From positions 1 through 48,643 of the forward strand of contig NZ_DATCTU010000034.1 in the NCBI RefSeq assembly GCF_036567765.1: DNA of 48,643 nt. The letters run 5' to 3'. The notes under the pieces are model-generated. The model worked only from the letters and a program-made list of their open reading frames with translations. It was not told the DNA's origin and searched no databases. Positions 1 through 7,935 of the stretch are shown here, piece by piece (position 1 is the first letter of the stretch; each line of letters starts with the position of its first letter). Source of the DNA: Pseudobacteroides sp. GTDB lineage: Bacteria > Bacillota > Clostridia > Acetivibrionales > DSM-2933. The position numbers and the translations under genes were made by a program.

Positions 1-119
1 CTAAGATGAGATATCCCACCGTAAGGGTAAGACCCCATGTAGACTACATGGTTGATAGGTCAGGAGTGTAAGTGCAGTAATGTATTAAGCTGACTGATAC
101 TAATAGGTCGAGGGCTTGA
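1..119 (+). rRNA. 23S ribosomal RNA, 3' end (partial)
   Basis: The first about 119 bases match the conserved 3' terminus of bacterial 23S rRNA, including the block GACTGATACTAATAGGTCGA at 92-111. The gene enters from outside the window, so only its last part is seen. The mature 3' end is placed near 119 by similarity to other bacterial 23S genes and may be off by a few bases. 5S rRNA and tRNA-Asn follow on the same strand, so this is the distal end of an rrn operon. Confidence 0.95.
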
Positions 120-367
120 CCAATTAAAACAGGTATTTATAAAGAGAGTCTTTATCATAGTTAAATCATCAAATTCTTGTCAGTATTACTTCATTATATA
201 GTTTTGAGGGTATATATGAAATCACTTAGACGCTACTTCCGGTTCAAGCGAGTGTTGACGAAATTAAGTCAACTTAGAGAGCGAGATTAACGGAAGTTAG
301 GATAAGAGATTTCACCCGATAATTAAATAGTCAAAAGTTGATAGGCTAAGCCTTATCAATTAAATTT
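120..367 (+). other. 23S-5S internal spacer with a long imperfect stem
   Basis: This is the transcribed spacer between 23S and 5S rRNA. It contains an imperfect palindrome at about 235-297: ACTTCCG at 235-241 pairs with CGGAAGT at 291-297, and GTTGAC pairs with GTCAAC around the AAATTAA loop. It probably serves as a processing stem, which is inference. Essentially the same sequence recurs in the opposite orientation at about 47650-47706. The stretch TTGATAGGCTAAGCCTTATCAA (338-359) can form another small hairpin just before 5S. Confidence 0.7.
235..297 (-). repeat. Hairpin repeat element, copy 1 (in rrn spacer)
   Basis: Read on the minus strand, this stretch begins ACTTCCGTTA and continues through TTGACTTAA, GTCAACAC and CGCTT. 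It aligns over about 60 bases with the plus strand at 47650-47706, with a few substitutions and short indels. Both copies contain the TTGACTTAA core and can fold on themselves. It could be a small dispersed repeat or a conserved rRNA-processing structure. Confidence 0.7.
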
Positions 368-483
368 TCTGGTGATGATTACGAGAAGGTCACACCCGTT
401 CCCATCCCGAACACGGCAGTTAAGCTTCTTAGTGCCGACGATACTTAGACGGTTGCGTCTTGGTAAAATAGGTAGTCGCCAGA
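368..483 (+). rRNA. rrf: 5S ribosomal RNA
   Basis: The 116-nt segment has terminal complementarity (TCTGG at the 5' end, CCAGA at the 3' end), the conserved CCCATCCCGAACACGG loop at about 401-416, and normal 5S length. It follows 23S by about 250 bases and precedes tRNA-Asn by 7 bases, so the genes are co-transcribed. The ends are taken from the pairing of the terminal helix. Confidence 0.95.
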
Positions 484-490
484 TCTATAT

Positions 491-563
491 TCCTCAATAG
501 CTCAGTCGGTAGAGCATGCGGCTGTTAACCGCAGGGTCGTAGGTTCGAGTCCTACTTGAGGAG
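491..563 (+). tRNA. tRNA-Asn (anticodon GTT)
   Basis: A full cloverleaf can be drawn. The acceptor stem TCCTCAA (491-497) pairs with TTGAGGA (556-562), with G as discriminator at 563. The anticodon loop CTGTTAA carries GTT. The T arm is GTAGGTTCGAGTCCTAC. The 3' CCA is not encoded, since GCTA follows, so CCA must be added by nucleotidyltransferase. It is the last gene of the rrn operon. Confidence 0.96.
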
Positions 564-567
564 CTAA

Positions 568-604
568 AACAAGAGAACCTATTAAAAGGTTCTCTTGTTT
601 TTTA
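568..604 (+). terminator. Rho-independent terminator of the rrn operon
   Basis: A perfect 13-bp stem (AACAAGAGAACCT at 568-580 with AGGTTCTCTTGTT at 587-599), a 6-nt loop and a following T-run lie immediately after tRNA-Asn. This is a canonical intrinsic terminator for the rRNA/tRNA transcript. Confidence 0.93.
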
Positions 605-851
605 ATGTTTAGGAAATTATAGTGTATTTTATGCCATACCACAACTTATTTTATTCAGGAAGTTTATGAATTTTTAGTGAAGAAACTGTTTTCCTGCAGC
701 AATAAGTTATATAATTATATAAAAAGTGGTTATAGTAAGAATAAACGTAACTTATAATAGAAAATAATTATATTATAATGTTTTTTCTGGTATAATATTG
801 AAGATGCATAAAATAAACACTGAAAAACTAAGAATGGAGCGGCTAAACGAT

Positions 852-2108
852 ATGTCAAAACTGATAAAATCTACATTGGTAATGTTAAGTGTTTCATTAA
901 TTATTTCTTTTATGAGTGGCTGTAGCTCATCTGGTACTGATAAAAACGGCGATACAGGAAAACAGACACAATATACAGGTGAACCTGTTGCCACTGGGGG
1001 TAAGACGGGACAGACTCCTGTGCAAAGCCCTACTCCAACACAAAATCCAACCCCTGTGAATTATTCCAAGAACATACCAAAACCGGACAAGCTTAGGGCG
1101 GTTTATTTCTCAGGTTGGACTGCTGGAAGTCCTGATAGAATCAAACAAGTTGTCGAGCTTGCAAAAACTACAGAATTAAATGCTGTAGTAATAGATGTAA
1201 AGGATGATAACGGAACAATCAGCTATAAATCAAATATAAAAGAGGTTGTCGACAACGGGGCAATTGAAGTTAAATATGACGTTAAGAAGGTAATCGAACA
1301 ACTGCATGAGGGCAATGTCTTCGTTATAGCAAGACTTGTGTGCTTCAAGGATCCCATATTGCCTAAAAAGCATCCTGAGCTGGCATACAAGAAAAAGGAT
1401 GGAAGCCTGTGGAGAGATAATAATGGTAAAGCATGGGTAAATCCTTTTAATAAGTCTGCCTGGGATTATAACATAAAAATTGCACTTGAGGCGATAGATA
1501 ATGGATTTGATGCGATACAGTATGATTACGTCAGGTTTTGTAATGATGGTGATATAAAAAGCATATATTTTGGAGAAAATTTCGATCCCAACACCAAATC
1601 AGATGCAATAGCTGAATTTTTAAAGCAGTCATATGAGGAAATTCATACAAAAAGGGGCATAGAGTTATCCGCTGATGTTTTTGGAATATCTGCGGTTGCT
1701 ACTGCCGACGATAAAATAATCGGTCAAAATTGGGAAAAGCTGGCTCAACATGTAGATTACCTTTCACCGATGGTTTATCCATCCCATTACGCAACAATAC
1801 AGCAAAACGGAGTAGGACAGGAAATAAACGGTGTAAAATTTACAAAGCCGGACTTGGAGCCATATAATGTTATATACCAAACGCTTTTATCAGGTGAAAA
1901 GAGATTAAATCAAGCCAATATAAAAGTTAATGTCAGGCCATATTTGCAAGCCTTTACTGCACCATGGATCGGGAAAGGATATTATCAGAAATATGGAACC
2001 GAACAGATTAGAGCACAGATAAAGGCTGTATATGATGCGGGGTATACTGAATGGATATTATGGGATCCGGCAAATAAATATCCACTGGATGCATTTCAAA
2101 AGAAGTAG
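852..2108 (+). CDS. Lipoprotein with DUF4015-type putative glycoside hydrolase domain
   Basis: The preferred start is ATG 852, preceded by GGAG at 836-839; the frame is also open from a TTG at 798. The N-terminus is a lipoprotein signal: a basic stretch, a hydrophobic core, then lipobox MSGC. The next about 60 residues are a Gly/Thr/Pro/Gln-rich linker typical of surface-anchored proteins. The rest matches the COG1306/DUF4015 family, predicted TIM-barrel glycoside hydrolases: RAVYFSGWTAG, then NAVVIDVKDDNGTISY, then FDAIQYDYVRF and YTEWILWDPANKY. Acidic residues near strand ends (VIDVKDD, QYDYVRF) are plausible catalytic or binding groups. The protein probably sits on the outer face of the membrane and acts on cell-surface polysaccharide; substrate and activity are unknown. 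It stands alone, with a long hairpin downstream. Confidence 0.8.
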   Translation: MSKLIKSTLVMLSVSLIISFMSGCSSSGTDKNGDTGKQTQYTGEPVATGGKTGQTPVQSPTPTQNPTPVNYSKNIPKPDKLRAVYFSGWTAGSPDRIKQVVELAKTTELNAVVIDVKDDNGTISYKSNIKEVVDNGAIEVKYDVKKVIEQLHEGNVFVIARLVCFKDPILPKKHPELAYKKKDGSLWRDNNGKAWVNPFNKSAWDYNIKIALEAIDNGFDAIQYDYVRFCNDGDIKSIYFGENFDPNTKSDAIAEFLKQSYEEIHTKRGIELSADVFGISAVATADDKIIGQNWEKLAQHVDYLSPMVYPSHYATIQQNGVGQEINGVKFTKPDLEPYNVIYQTLLSGEKRLNQANIKVNVRPYLQAFTAPWIGKGYYQKYGTEQIRAQIKAVYDAGYTEWILWDPANKYPLDAFQKK

Positions 2109-2225
2109 ATATGTTGCGAAAAACAATTTTATTAGCAAAAGCAGTTGAAGCGACTTCATTTACATTATAGAAAATAAATAAATAATGACTGATAGAAAAG
2201 CAGACAGAAAATACAAACAGAAAAC

Positions 2226-2280
2226 ATATATTGATGACAAGGCTTGCTTCGATAAGGAGCAGGCCTTGTCATCAATATAT
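2226..2280 (+). terminator. Long stem-loop, probable transcription terminator without U-tract
   Basis: ATATATTGATGACAAGGC (2226-2243) is a perfect complement of GCCTTGTCATCAATATAT (2263-2280). The interior can extend the stem with G-U pairs down to a GATAA loop, giving a hairpin of about 25 bp. No T-run follows, so it is not a textbook intrinsic terminator. It lies 118 bases after the lipoprotein gene and before the promoter of the next gene. Confidence 0.6.
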
Positions 2281-2299
2281 AGTCATAATAAAGTTTTCG

Positions 2300-2328
2300 T
2301 TGTAATAACCATTTCTATATATTAAAAT
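2300..2328 (+). promoter_or_regulatory. Candidate sigma-A promoter for amidohydrolase-tsaE-tsaB-rimI
   Basis: TTGTAA at 2300-2305 and TAAAAT at 2323-2328 are separated by 17 bases. They lie 75 bases before ATG 2404 and after the long hairpin. The -35 box matches consensus at 4 of 6 positions and the -10 at 5 of 6. Confidence 0.45.
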
Positions 2329-2403
2329 ATTAGAGAAAAAACAGGATTATGTGTTTATATATAGAAATCACTAATTAATATTTATCATATTTTGGAGGTA
2401 AAA

Positions 2404-3609
2404 ATGTTACTGATTAAAAATGCCAGAATTATAAGCATGGAAAGTACAGATTATGATAATGGCTATATCTTAGCTGATAAAGGAAAAATAGTAGATATCG
2501 GATCAATGGAGAGGTTTAGTGAAACACAGATTGAAAAGAAATATTCAATTAAAACTGTTATAGATGCAAATAATAATTATGTGTTACCCGGCTTTATAGA
2601 TGCACACTGCCATGTAGGAATGTGGGAAGATTCTGTGGGATTTGAGGGTGATGACGGAAATGAGATGACCGATCCTGTAATGCCTCATTTGAGAGCAATC
2701 GACGGCGTATACCATATGGACAGAGCTTTTGTAGAAGCAAGGGAAGCAGGTGTAACGACAGTAGTTACAGGTCCGGGAAGTGCAAATGTTCTGGGAGGTC
2801 AGTTTGCAGCATTAAAGACATATGGAAGAAGCGTTGATGAGATGGTTTTAAAGGAGCCTGTAGCACTTAAGGCGGCTTTTGGAGAAAACCCAAAAACCGT
2901 TTACAATGAGAAAAGGCAGACTCCAATGACTAGAATGGCTACTGCGGCCCTGCTGCGTGAAAATTTAGCAAAAGCACAAGAATATAAAAAGATGCTGGAT
3001 GATTATAATAATGATCCGGAGGAAAATGACAAACCTGAGTATGACATTAAAATGGATGCGTTACTTAAAATTATAAATAAAGAGGTTCCGTTAAAAGCTC
3101 ATGCTCATAGAGCTGATGATATTTTGACAGCTCTAAGGATTGCTAAGGAATTTGATATTAAAGTTACTATAGAGCATTGTACAGAAGGATACATGATTAA
3201 GGACCTTCTGTTGGAGGAAGGTGTAGAGGCTTGTTTAGGTCCTTTGCTTACCGACAGATCAAAGATTGAACTTAGAAACCAAAGCATTAAATCTCCAGGG
3301 ATTTTGTCAAATGCGGGAGTAAATGTGGCAATAACAACCGACCACCCATGTGTTCCTATTCAGCACTTAAGCCTGTCTGCTGCTATGGCAGTAAAAGAAG
3401 GCATGGATGAAAGGAAAGCACTCCAGTCGATAACTATAAATGCTGCAAAAATTACAGGTATTGACGACAGGGTTGGAAGTCTGGCTGTGGGTAAGGATGC
3501 TGATATTGTCATTTTTGATGGGAATCCATTAGAGTTAAAGACAAATGTGCAGAACACTATAATAAACGGCATTTTGGTTTATGAAAGGGAAAAGAATGAA
3601 AAGCTTTAA
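2404..3609 (+). CDS. Amidohydrolase (imidazolonepropionase-like, COG1228)
   Basis: This 401-residue metal-dependent hydrolase starts at ATG 2404 behind GGAGGT (2394-2399). An in-frame TTG at 2392 overlaps that site and is unlikely. Family signatures are the N-terminal beta-sandwich (LLIKNARIISM), the metal motif PGFIDAHCHVG near residue 60, KAHAHRADDI near 235, the metal-binding IEHCTEGY near 255, TTDHPCVP near 305, and the C-terminal VGSLAVGKDADIVIFDG. These are typical of amidohydrolases that cleave C-N bonds of cyclic or acyl amides or dipeptides. The substrate cannot be read from the sequence. Its last 14 bases overlap tsaE, so the two are probably translationally coupled, although no functional link to t6A synthesis is obvious. 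Confidence 0.85.
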   Translation: MLLIKNARIISMESTDYDNGYILADKGKIVDIGSMERFSETQIEKKYSIKTVIDANNNYVLPGFIDAHCHVGMWEDSVGFEGDDGNEMTDPVMPHLRAIDGVYHMDRAFVEAREAGVTTVVTGPGSANVLGGQFAALKTYGRSVDEMVLKEPVALKAAFGENPKTVYNEKRQTPMTRMATAALLRENLAKAQEYKKMLDDYNNDPEENDKPEYDIKMDALLKIINKEVPLKAHAHRADDILTALRIAKEFDIKVTIEHCTEGYMIKDLLLEEGVEACLGPLLTDRSKIELRNQSIKSPGILSNAGVNVAITTDHPCVPIQHLSLSAAMAVKEGMDERKALQSITINAAKITGIDDRVGSLAVGKDADIVIFDGNPLELKTNVQNTIINGILVYEREKNEKL

Positions 3610-4051
3610 AACTGTTTCGCAGGATGAAACTGCGGCACTTGGAAGAAAACTTGGTGAACTGCTTAAAGCAGGGGATGTTGTTTGTCTTATAGGTGATCTT
3701 GGTACCGGTAAAACAGCTTTTACAAAAGGAATAGCTGAGGCTCTTGGGGTACAAGGTTATATAACAAGCCCCACTTTTACTTTTGTCAATGAGTATCAGG
3801 GAAGGATTCCAATGTTTCATTTCGATGTTTATAGAATAGGTGATCCGGAGGATTTGTTTGAAATAGGTTTTGAGGAATACCTTGAGAGAGACGGTATTGT
3901 TGTTATAGAATGGGCAAACATGATAAAGGAAATACTTCCTTCTGATTATATCTGGGTTGAAATCAGGAAGGATATTAATGCTGATTTTAATATGAGAATA
4001 ATAGAGATAGAGTTTGTGGGGAACAATTATTGCAGTATTAAAGATATGTAA
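3596..4051 (+). CDS. tsaE: tRNA t6A biosynthesis ATPase TsaE
   Basis: This 151-residue P-loop protein has GDLGTGKTAFTKGIAEALG (Walker A) near residues 33-51, SPTFTFVNEY (switch I-like) and FHFDVYRI, followed by IEWANMI. These are hallmarks of TsaE (YjeE), the ATPase that works with TsaB and TsaD to transfer threonylcarbamoyl to A37 of ANN-decoding tRNAs. The start at ATG 3596 is chosen because AAAGGGA lies just upstream; the in-frame ATG 3581 has no ribosome binding site. It overlaps the amidohydrolase by 14 bases and is followed 61 bases later by tsaB. The length is normal for the family. Confidence 0.93.
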   Translation: MKSFKTVSQDETAALGRKLGELLKAGDVVCLIGDLGTGKTAFTKGIAEALGVQGYITSPTFTFVNEYQGRIPMFHFDVYRIGDPEDLFEIGFEEYLERDGIVVIEWANMIKEILPSDYIWVEIRKDINADFNMRIIEIEFVGNNYCSIKDM

Positions 4052-4112
4052 TAATTCCCCCATGCCTCTTAGATATATTTTACTTATGCTGGTTTTGAAA
4101 GGAAGATACGAT

Positions 4113-4826
4113 TTGAAAGTATTAGCTGTAGATACATCATCAACCATAGCAGCAGTAGCGATAATTGAAAATGAAGTGCTTTTAGGCGAATATTTTGTAA
4201 ATAATAAAAAGACTCACTCTCAAAAGCTTATGCCAATGATTAAAGAGCTTACCGAAAGCTTGGGACTTAATCCTGCAGAAATTGATATTTTTGCGGCATC
4301 AGTAGGGCCAGGCTCTTTTACCGGTCTAAGGATTGGAGTTACCAGCATAAAGGCTATGGCTTATGCACTGGAAAAGCCTGTTGTAAGTATTCCTACATTG
4401 GATGCATTGGCATACAATTATCCAGCATCTAATGCAATAATATGTCCAATAATGGATGCAAGGAATAACCAGGTATATACTGCTTTCTACAGGTTTAAGG
4501 ATCAGCCTCTCCGCGAGTCAGAATACATGGCGTTGCCCATTGCGAGCTTGATGCAGATTCTTATTGAGACCGAAGAAAATATATGTTTTGTGGGAGACGG
4601 TGTAGAAAGACACCGGGATTATTTATTAAATGAGCTTGGTCAAAAATGCAGTTTTGCACCGCACAACCTTATTTTAAATAGGGCATCTTCTGTTGCACAA
4701 TTAGCTTTGGCAAGAGCTATCGATGGTAAAGTTGAAAGCCCTGTTGACATGATCCCGTTTTATTTGAGAAAATCTCAGGCAGAGCAGGAGTATGACAAGA
4801 GAAACGGAGAAAAGTCAAATGAGTGA
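4113..4826 (+). CDS. tsaB: tRNA t6A biosynthesis protein TsaB
   Basis: This 237-residue protein of the ASKHA fold begins MKVLAVDTSSTIAAVA and carries the diagnostic GPGSFTGLRIGV near residue 70, then VSIPTLDALAYN and ICPIMDARNNQVYTA. TsaB (YeaZ) is the scaffold that binds the catalytic TsaD and TsaE. The start is TTG 4113, with GAAAGGAAG at 4097-4105. The longer frame from 4014 would add 33 residues with no family match. It overlaps rimI by 8 bases. tsaD, often next in Firmicutes, is not in this window. Confidence 0.93.
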   Translation: MKVLAVDTSSTIAAVAIIENEVLLGEYFVNNKKTHSQKLMPMIKELTESLGLNPAEIDIFAASVGPGSFTGLRIGVTSIKAMAYALEKPVVSIPTLDALAYNYPASNAIICPIMDARNNQVYTAFYRFKDQPLRESEYMALPIASLMQILIETEENICFVGDGVERHRDYLLNELGQKCSFAPHNLILNRASSVAQLALARAIDGKVESPVDMIPFYLRKSQAEQEYDKRNGEKSNE

Positions 4827-5283
4827 TTTTAAAGTTGTTCCAATGAATTTAGAGCATGTTAATGACATTATGATTGTTGAAAGTTTAAGTTTTTCTATTC
4901 CATGGTCAAAAAATGCTTTCATTGAGGAAATAACTAAAAATTCATTTGCATATTATTATGCGGGTATCTATAAGGGCAAGGCTGTGGGTTATGGCGGTAT
5001 GTGGCAGGTCTTTGACGAGGGTCATGTTACAAACATTGCGGTACACCCCGAATTTAGAAAAATTGGTATAGCGAGCAGAATTTTAGAGTTTATGATTGGA
5101 GAATCAATTAATAAGGGTATACAAAGAATGACCCTTGAGGTCAGAAAAAGTAATGTATCTGCGATAAATTTATATCAAAAGTATGGCTTTATTAATGAAG
5201 GAATCAGGAAATCGTATTATGCTGACAATGGTGAAGACGCAGTAATTATGTGGAAGCATAAAATGGACATTAATGCTTCCTAA
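4819..5283 (+). CDS. rimI: Ribosomal protein N-acetyltransferase RimI-like (GNAT)
   Basis: This 154-residue GNAT acetyltransferase starts at ATG 4819, eight bases after GGAGA; an upstream in-frame ATG at 4792 lies inside tsaB without a good site. Family features are the N-terminal MNLEHVNDIMIVESLSF, the acetyl-CoA motif HVTNIAVHPEFRKIGIASRI (R/Q-x-x-G-x-G/A type), LEVRKSNVSAINLYQKYGF, and the terminal ADNGEDAVIMWK. RimI acetylates the N-terminus of ribosomal protein S18 in E. coli; in Gram-positives the target is often unproven. Its place after tsaE-tsaB is the classic arrangement. Confidence 0.88.
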   Translation: MSDFKVVPMNLEHVNDIMIVESLSFSIPWSKNAFIEEITKNSFAYYYAGIYKGKAVGYGGMWQVFDEGHVTNIAVHPEFRKIGIASRILEFMIGESINKGIQRMTLEVRKSNVSAINLYQKYGFINEGIRKSYYADNGEDAVIMWKHKMDINAS

Positions 5284-5285
5284 TT

Positions 5286-5361
5286 TATATATCTATAAAA
5301 CATCTATAAAACATCTATAAGCATATCCTAAAACCTAGCAAACAGGTGCCTTTTAGGTTTT
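5286..5361 (+). repeat. Short direct repeats and weak hairpin after rimI
   Basis: The sequence CATCTATAAAA-like is repeated about three times at 5289-5320. It is followed by CCTAAAA (5327-5333) pairing with TTTTAGG (5351-5357), which gives a weak stem before TTTTC. It may end the tsa operon, but the stem is poor. Confidence 0.35.
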
Positions 5362-5469
5362 CATTAAAAATCATTAAAAAAAAGGGTTTTTGTCTTAAGT
5401 AGTTGAATATATAGAATATTATAATAAATAGGCTTTTTGTGATAATACATTCGCAAAGGGGGCAATTAA

Positions 5470-7935
5470 ATGTCAGGCTTTGAGAGGTTGTCTTATGATA
5501 AACTCAGAAATGAGTGCAATCCGAGACAGTTTGATTTTAATAGCACTGCAGAGCTTCAAACACTAGACGGTATAATAGGCCAGGAAAGAGCTGTTAAATC
5601 AATGGAATTCGGGCTCAACATCAGATTAAGAGGCTACAATATTTATATGTCAGGCCTGACCGGTACCGGTAAAACGAGCTTTGCATTGAATCAAATAAAA
5701 AAGATAGCACTTAAGGAAAAGGTACCTGATGACTGGTGTTATGTATATAACTTTAATAAATCCAACCAGCCGACGGCATTAAACTTACCAGCAGGTCTCG
5801 GCAAAGTGTTTCGCAAGGACATGGACGAGTTTATAAAAGCAATGAAAATAGAGATTGCAAAAACCTTTGAGAGCGATGATTATGAGAAAGAAAAAAATGA
5901 TATTGTAAAAGATTATCAGGAACAAAGGGATTTACTGCTGGAAAAACTAAATAAGGATGCTGAAGCACAGGGGTTCAAGGTAAAGACAACCAATGCAGGT
6001 ATATACTTTTTACCTATAGTTGAGGGAAAAACCATAAGCGAGCAGGAGTATGGGGATCTTGAAGAGGATGTAAAACATGAAATAAACGAAAAATCAAATG
6101 TTCTGCAAATAGAAACAATGGAGATAATCCGTAAGATAAAATTCATAGAAAAGGAAGCCGAAGAAAAAGTAAGTGAATGGGAGAACAAAATCGCCCTATT
6201 TGCAGTAGGAATGCATATTAATGATTTAAAGGATAAATATAGGGATTATAGCAAGATCAGTGCTTATTTGGATGAGGTGCAGGAGGATATATTAAAAAAT
6301 TTGAATGACTTCAGGGAGGATGAGGTGCCTGAAGATCAGCAGCAGGTTCTTTTTCCATGGCCTAAAAGTATAGGGGCTTCCATAGATAAGTATAAAGTAA
6401 ATCTGTTGGTTGATAACAGTGAACTAAGCGGTGCTCCTGTAATTAGTGAATTTAATCCTACCTACTATAATCTTTTGGGAAGAATTGAATACGAGAATGA
6501 ATTTGGGACTATGACAACAGATTTTACCCTGATCAAGCCAGGTGTACTTCATCAGGCAAACGGCGGGTACTTGATTTTGCAGGCAAAGGATGTATTAAAC
6601 AATGTTCAGTCATGGGAAGCCTTAAAAAGGGTTTTAAAAGAGAAAAAGATAACAATAGAGAATCTAAAGGAGCAGATGGGGTTGGTTGCCGTATCTGCTA
6701 TTAAGCCTGAGGCCATTCCGTTGAATGTTAAAATCATACTGGTGGGAAGTGAACACCTTTATCAGGCTCTGTATGACTATGATGAGGATTTTAAAAAGCT
6801 TTTCAAGGTAAAAGTGGATTTTGATGATGTAATGGACAGAAATACGGAAAATATAACTAAGCTGGCCCAGTTTATTGCAGGATTTTGCGAAAGGGAAAAT
6901 TCACTGCATTTTGACCCTACCGGGGTGGCAAAAGTAGTTGAGTATTGCTCCATGTTGGTGGAAGATCAAGTGAAGCTTACCACCAGGCTAAACGACATAA
7001 TAGAGATTTTATGTGAGTCCTCCACCTGGGCTGCATTAGAAGGAAGCGAGTATGTGACATCAAAGCATGTTAAAAAGGCTTTTGAGGAAAAGGTATACAG
7101 GTCCAACAGGTACGATAAACGGCTTCTGGAAATGGTTAAAGACGGTACCATACTCATTGATACGAGCGGTGAGGTGGTAGGCCAGATTAACGGTCTGTCT
7201 ATAATAGACGTTGGTGATTATTACTTTGGAAAGCCTTCCAGAATAACTGCCAATACATATATAGGTGAAAGAGGTATTGTTAATATTGAGCGTGAAGTGG
7301 AGATGAGCGGTACTTCCCATTCGAAGGGTGTTCTGATATTGGGTGCATATATAGGAGAAAAGTATGCACAGGAAATGCCCCTTTCTCTGACTGCAAGCTT
7401 GTGCTTTGAACAGCTTTACAGCGGTGTTGACGGTGATAGTGCATCGAGTGCTGAGCTTTATGCCATATTGTCAAGCCTGGCGGAAGTGCCTATAAACCAA
7501 GGAATAGCTGTTACAGGCTCTGTAAATCAAAAGGGCGAGATACAACCTATCGGTGGAGCTACGAGCAAAATTGAGGGCTTTTTTGAGATTTGCAAGGCAC
7601 GAGGATTGTCAGGAAAGCAGGGAGTTATTATTCCTCATCAGAATGTAAGGAACCTGGTATTGAACGACGAGATAATTGAAGCGGTTAAAAACAATAAATT
7701 TCATATATATCCGGTAAAGTATATTGATGAGGGCATAGAAATTCTGACGGGCATAGGTGCAGGGAAAAAGAATAGCAGGGGTGAATACCCCAAGGGAACA
7801 ATAAATTATCTTGTTTACAAAAAGCTGAAGCGGTATGCATTAAAGTCAAGTAACTTTGGAAAAGAGGACATTAAAAAAGCAAGTACATCAAAGAGATCAA
7901 AGGAAAAAGGCAGTCCACAATCCATAACATCCTAG
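5470..7935 (+). CDS. LonB-type ATP-dependent protease (COG1067 family)
   Basis: This 821-residue AAA+ protease starts at ATG 5470 behind AAAGGGGGC. The N-terminal region has Walker A SGLTGTGKTS near residues 61-70. A long charged coiled-coil insertion spans about 120-280, and the central part (LHQANGGYLILQAKDVL) matches the AAA_32 Lon-related family. The C-terminal Lon (S16) domain carries the Ser-Lys dyad: Ser657 in DGDSAS and Lys700 in GGATSKIEG, 43 residues apart as in classical Lon. It lacks the LAN N-domain, so it differs from the Lon at 44.2 kb. The role is probably cytosolic protein quality control. The gene is monocistronic, with a strong terminator after it. Confidence 0.9.
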   Translation: MSGFERLSYDKLRNECNPRQFDFNSTAELQTLDGIIGQERAVKSMEFGLNIRLRGYNIYMSGLTGTGKTSFALNQIKKIALKEKVPDDWCYVYNFNKSNQPTALNLPAGLGKVFRKDMDEFIKAMKIEIAKTFESDDYEKEKNDIVKDYQEQRDLLLEKLNKDAEAQGFKVKTTNAGIYFLPIVEGKTISEQEYGDLEEDVKHEINEKSNVLQIETMEIIRKIKFIEKEAEEKVSEWENKIALFAVGMHINDLKDKYRDYSKISAYLDEVQEDILKNLNDFREDEVPEDQQQVLFPWPKSIGASIDKYKVNLLVDNSELSGAPVISEFNPTYYNLLGRIEYENEFGTMTTDFTLIKPGVLHQANGGYLILQAKDVLNNVQSWEALKRVLKEKKITIENLKEQMGLVAVSAIKPEAIPLNVKIILVGSEHLYQALYDYDEDFKKLFKVKVDFDDVMDRNTENITKLAQFIAGFCERENSLHFDPTGVAKVVEYCSMLVEDQVKLTTRLNDIIEILCESSTWAALEGSEYVTSKHVKKAFEEKVYRSNRYDKRLLEMVKDGTILIDTSGEVVGQINGLSIIDVGDYYFGKPSRITANTYIGERGIVNIEREVEMSGTSHSKGVLILGAYIGEKYAQEMPLSLTASLCFEQLYSGVDGDSASSAELYAILSSLAEVPINQGIAVTGSVNQKGEIQPIGGATSKIEGFFEICKARGLSGKQGVIIPHQNVRNLVLNDEIIEAVKNNKFHIYPVKYIDEGIEILTGIGAGKKNSRGEYPKGTINYLVYKKLKRYALKSSNFGKEDIKKASTSKRSKEKGSPQSITS

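Noticed and set aside
2110..2169. Short ORF (19 codons) after the glycoside-hydrolase lipoprotein gene
   Set aside because: It has no ribosome site and overlaps a region just after a stop; nothing distinguishes it from chance.
3557..4147. 196-codon open frame on the minus strand over tsaE and the start of tsaB
   Set aside because: It is antisense to recognisable tsaE and tsaB, has no ribosome site and no protein-like composition; it is a shadow of the real genes.
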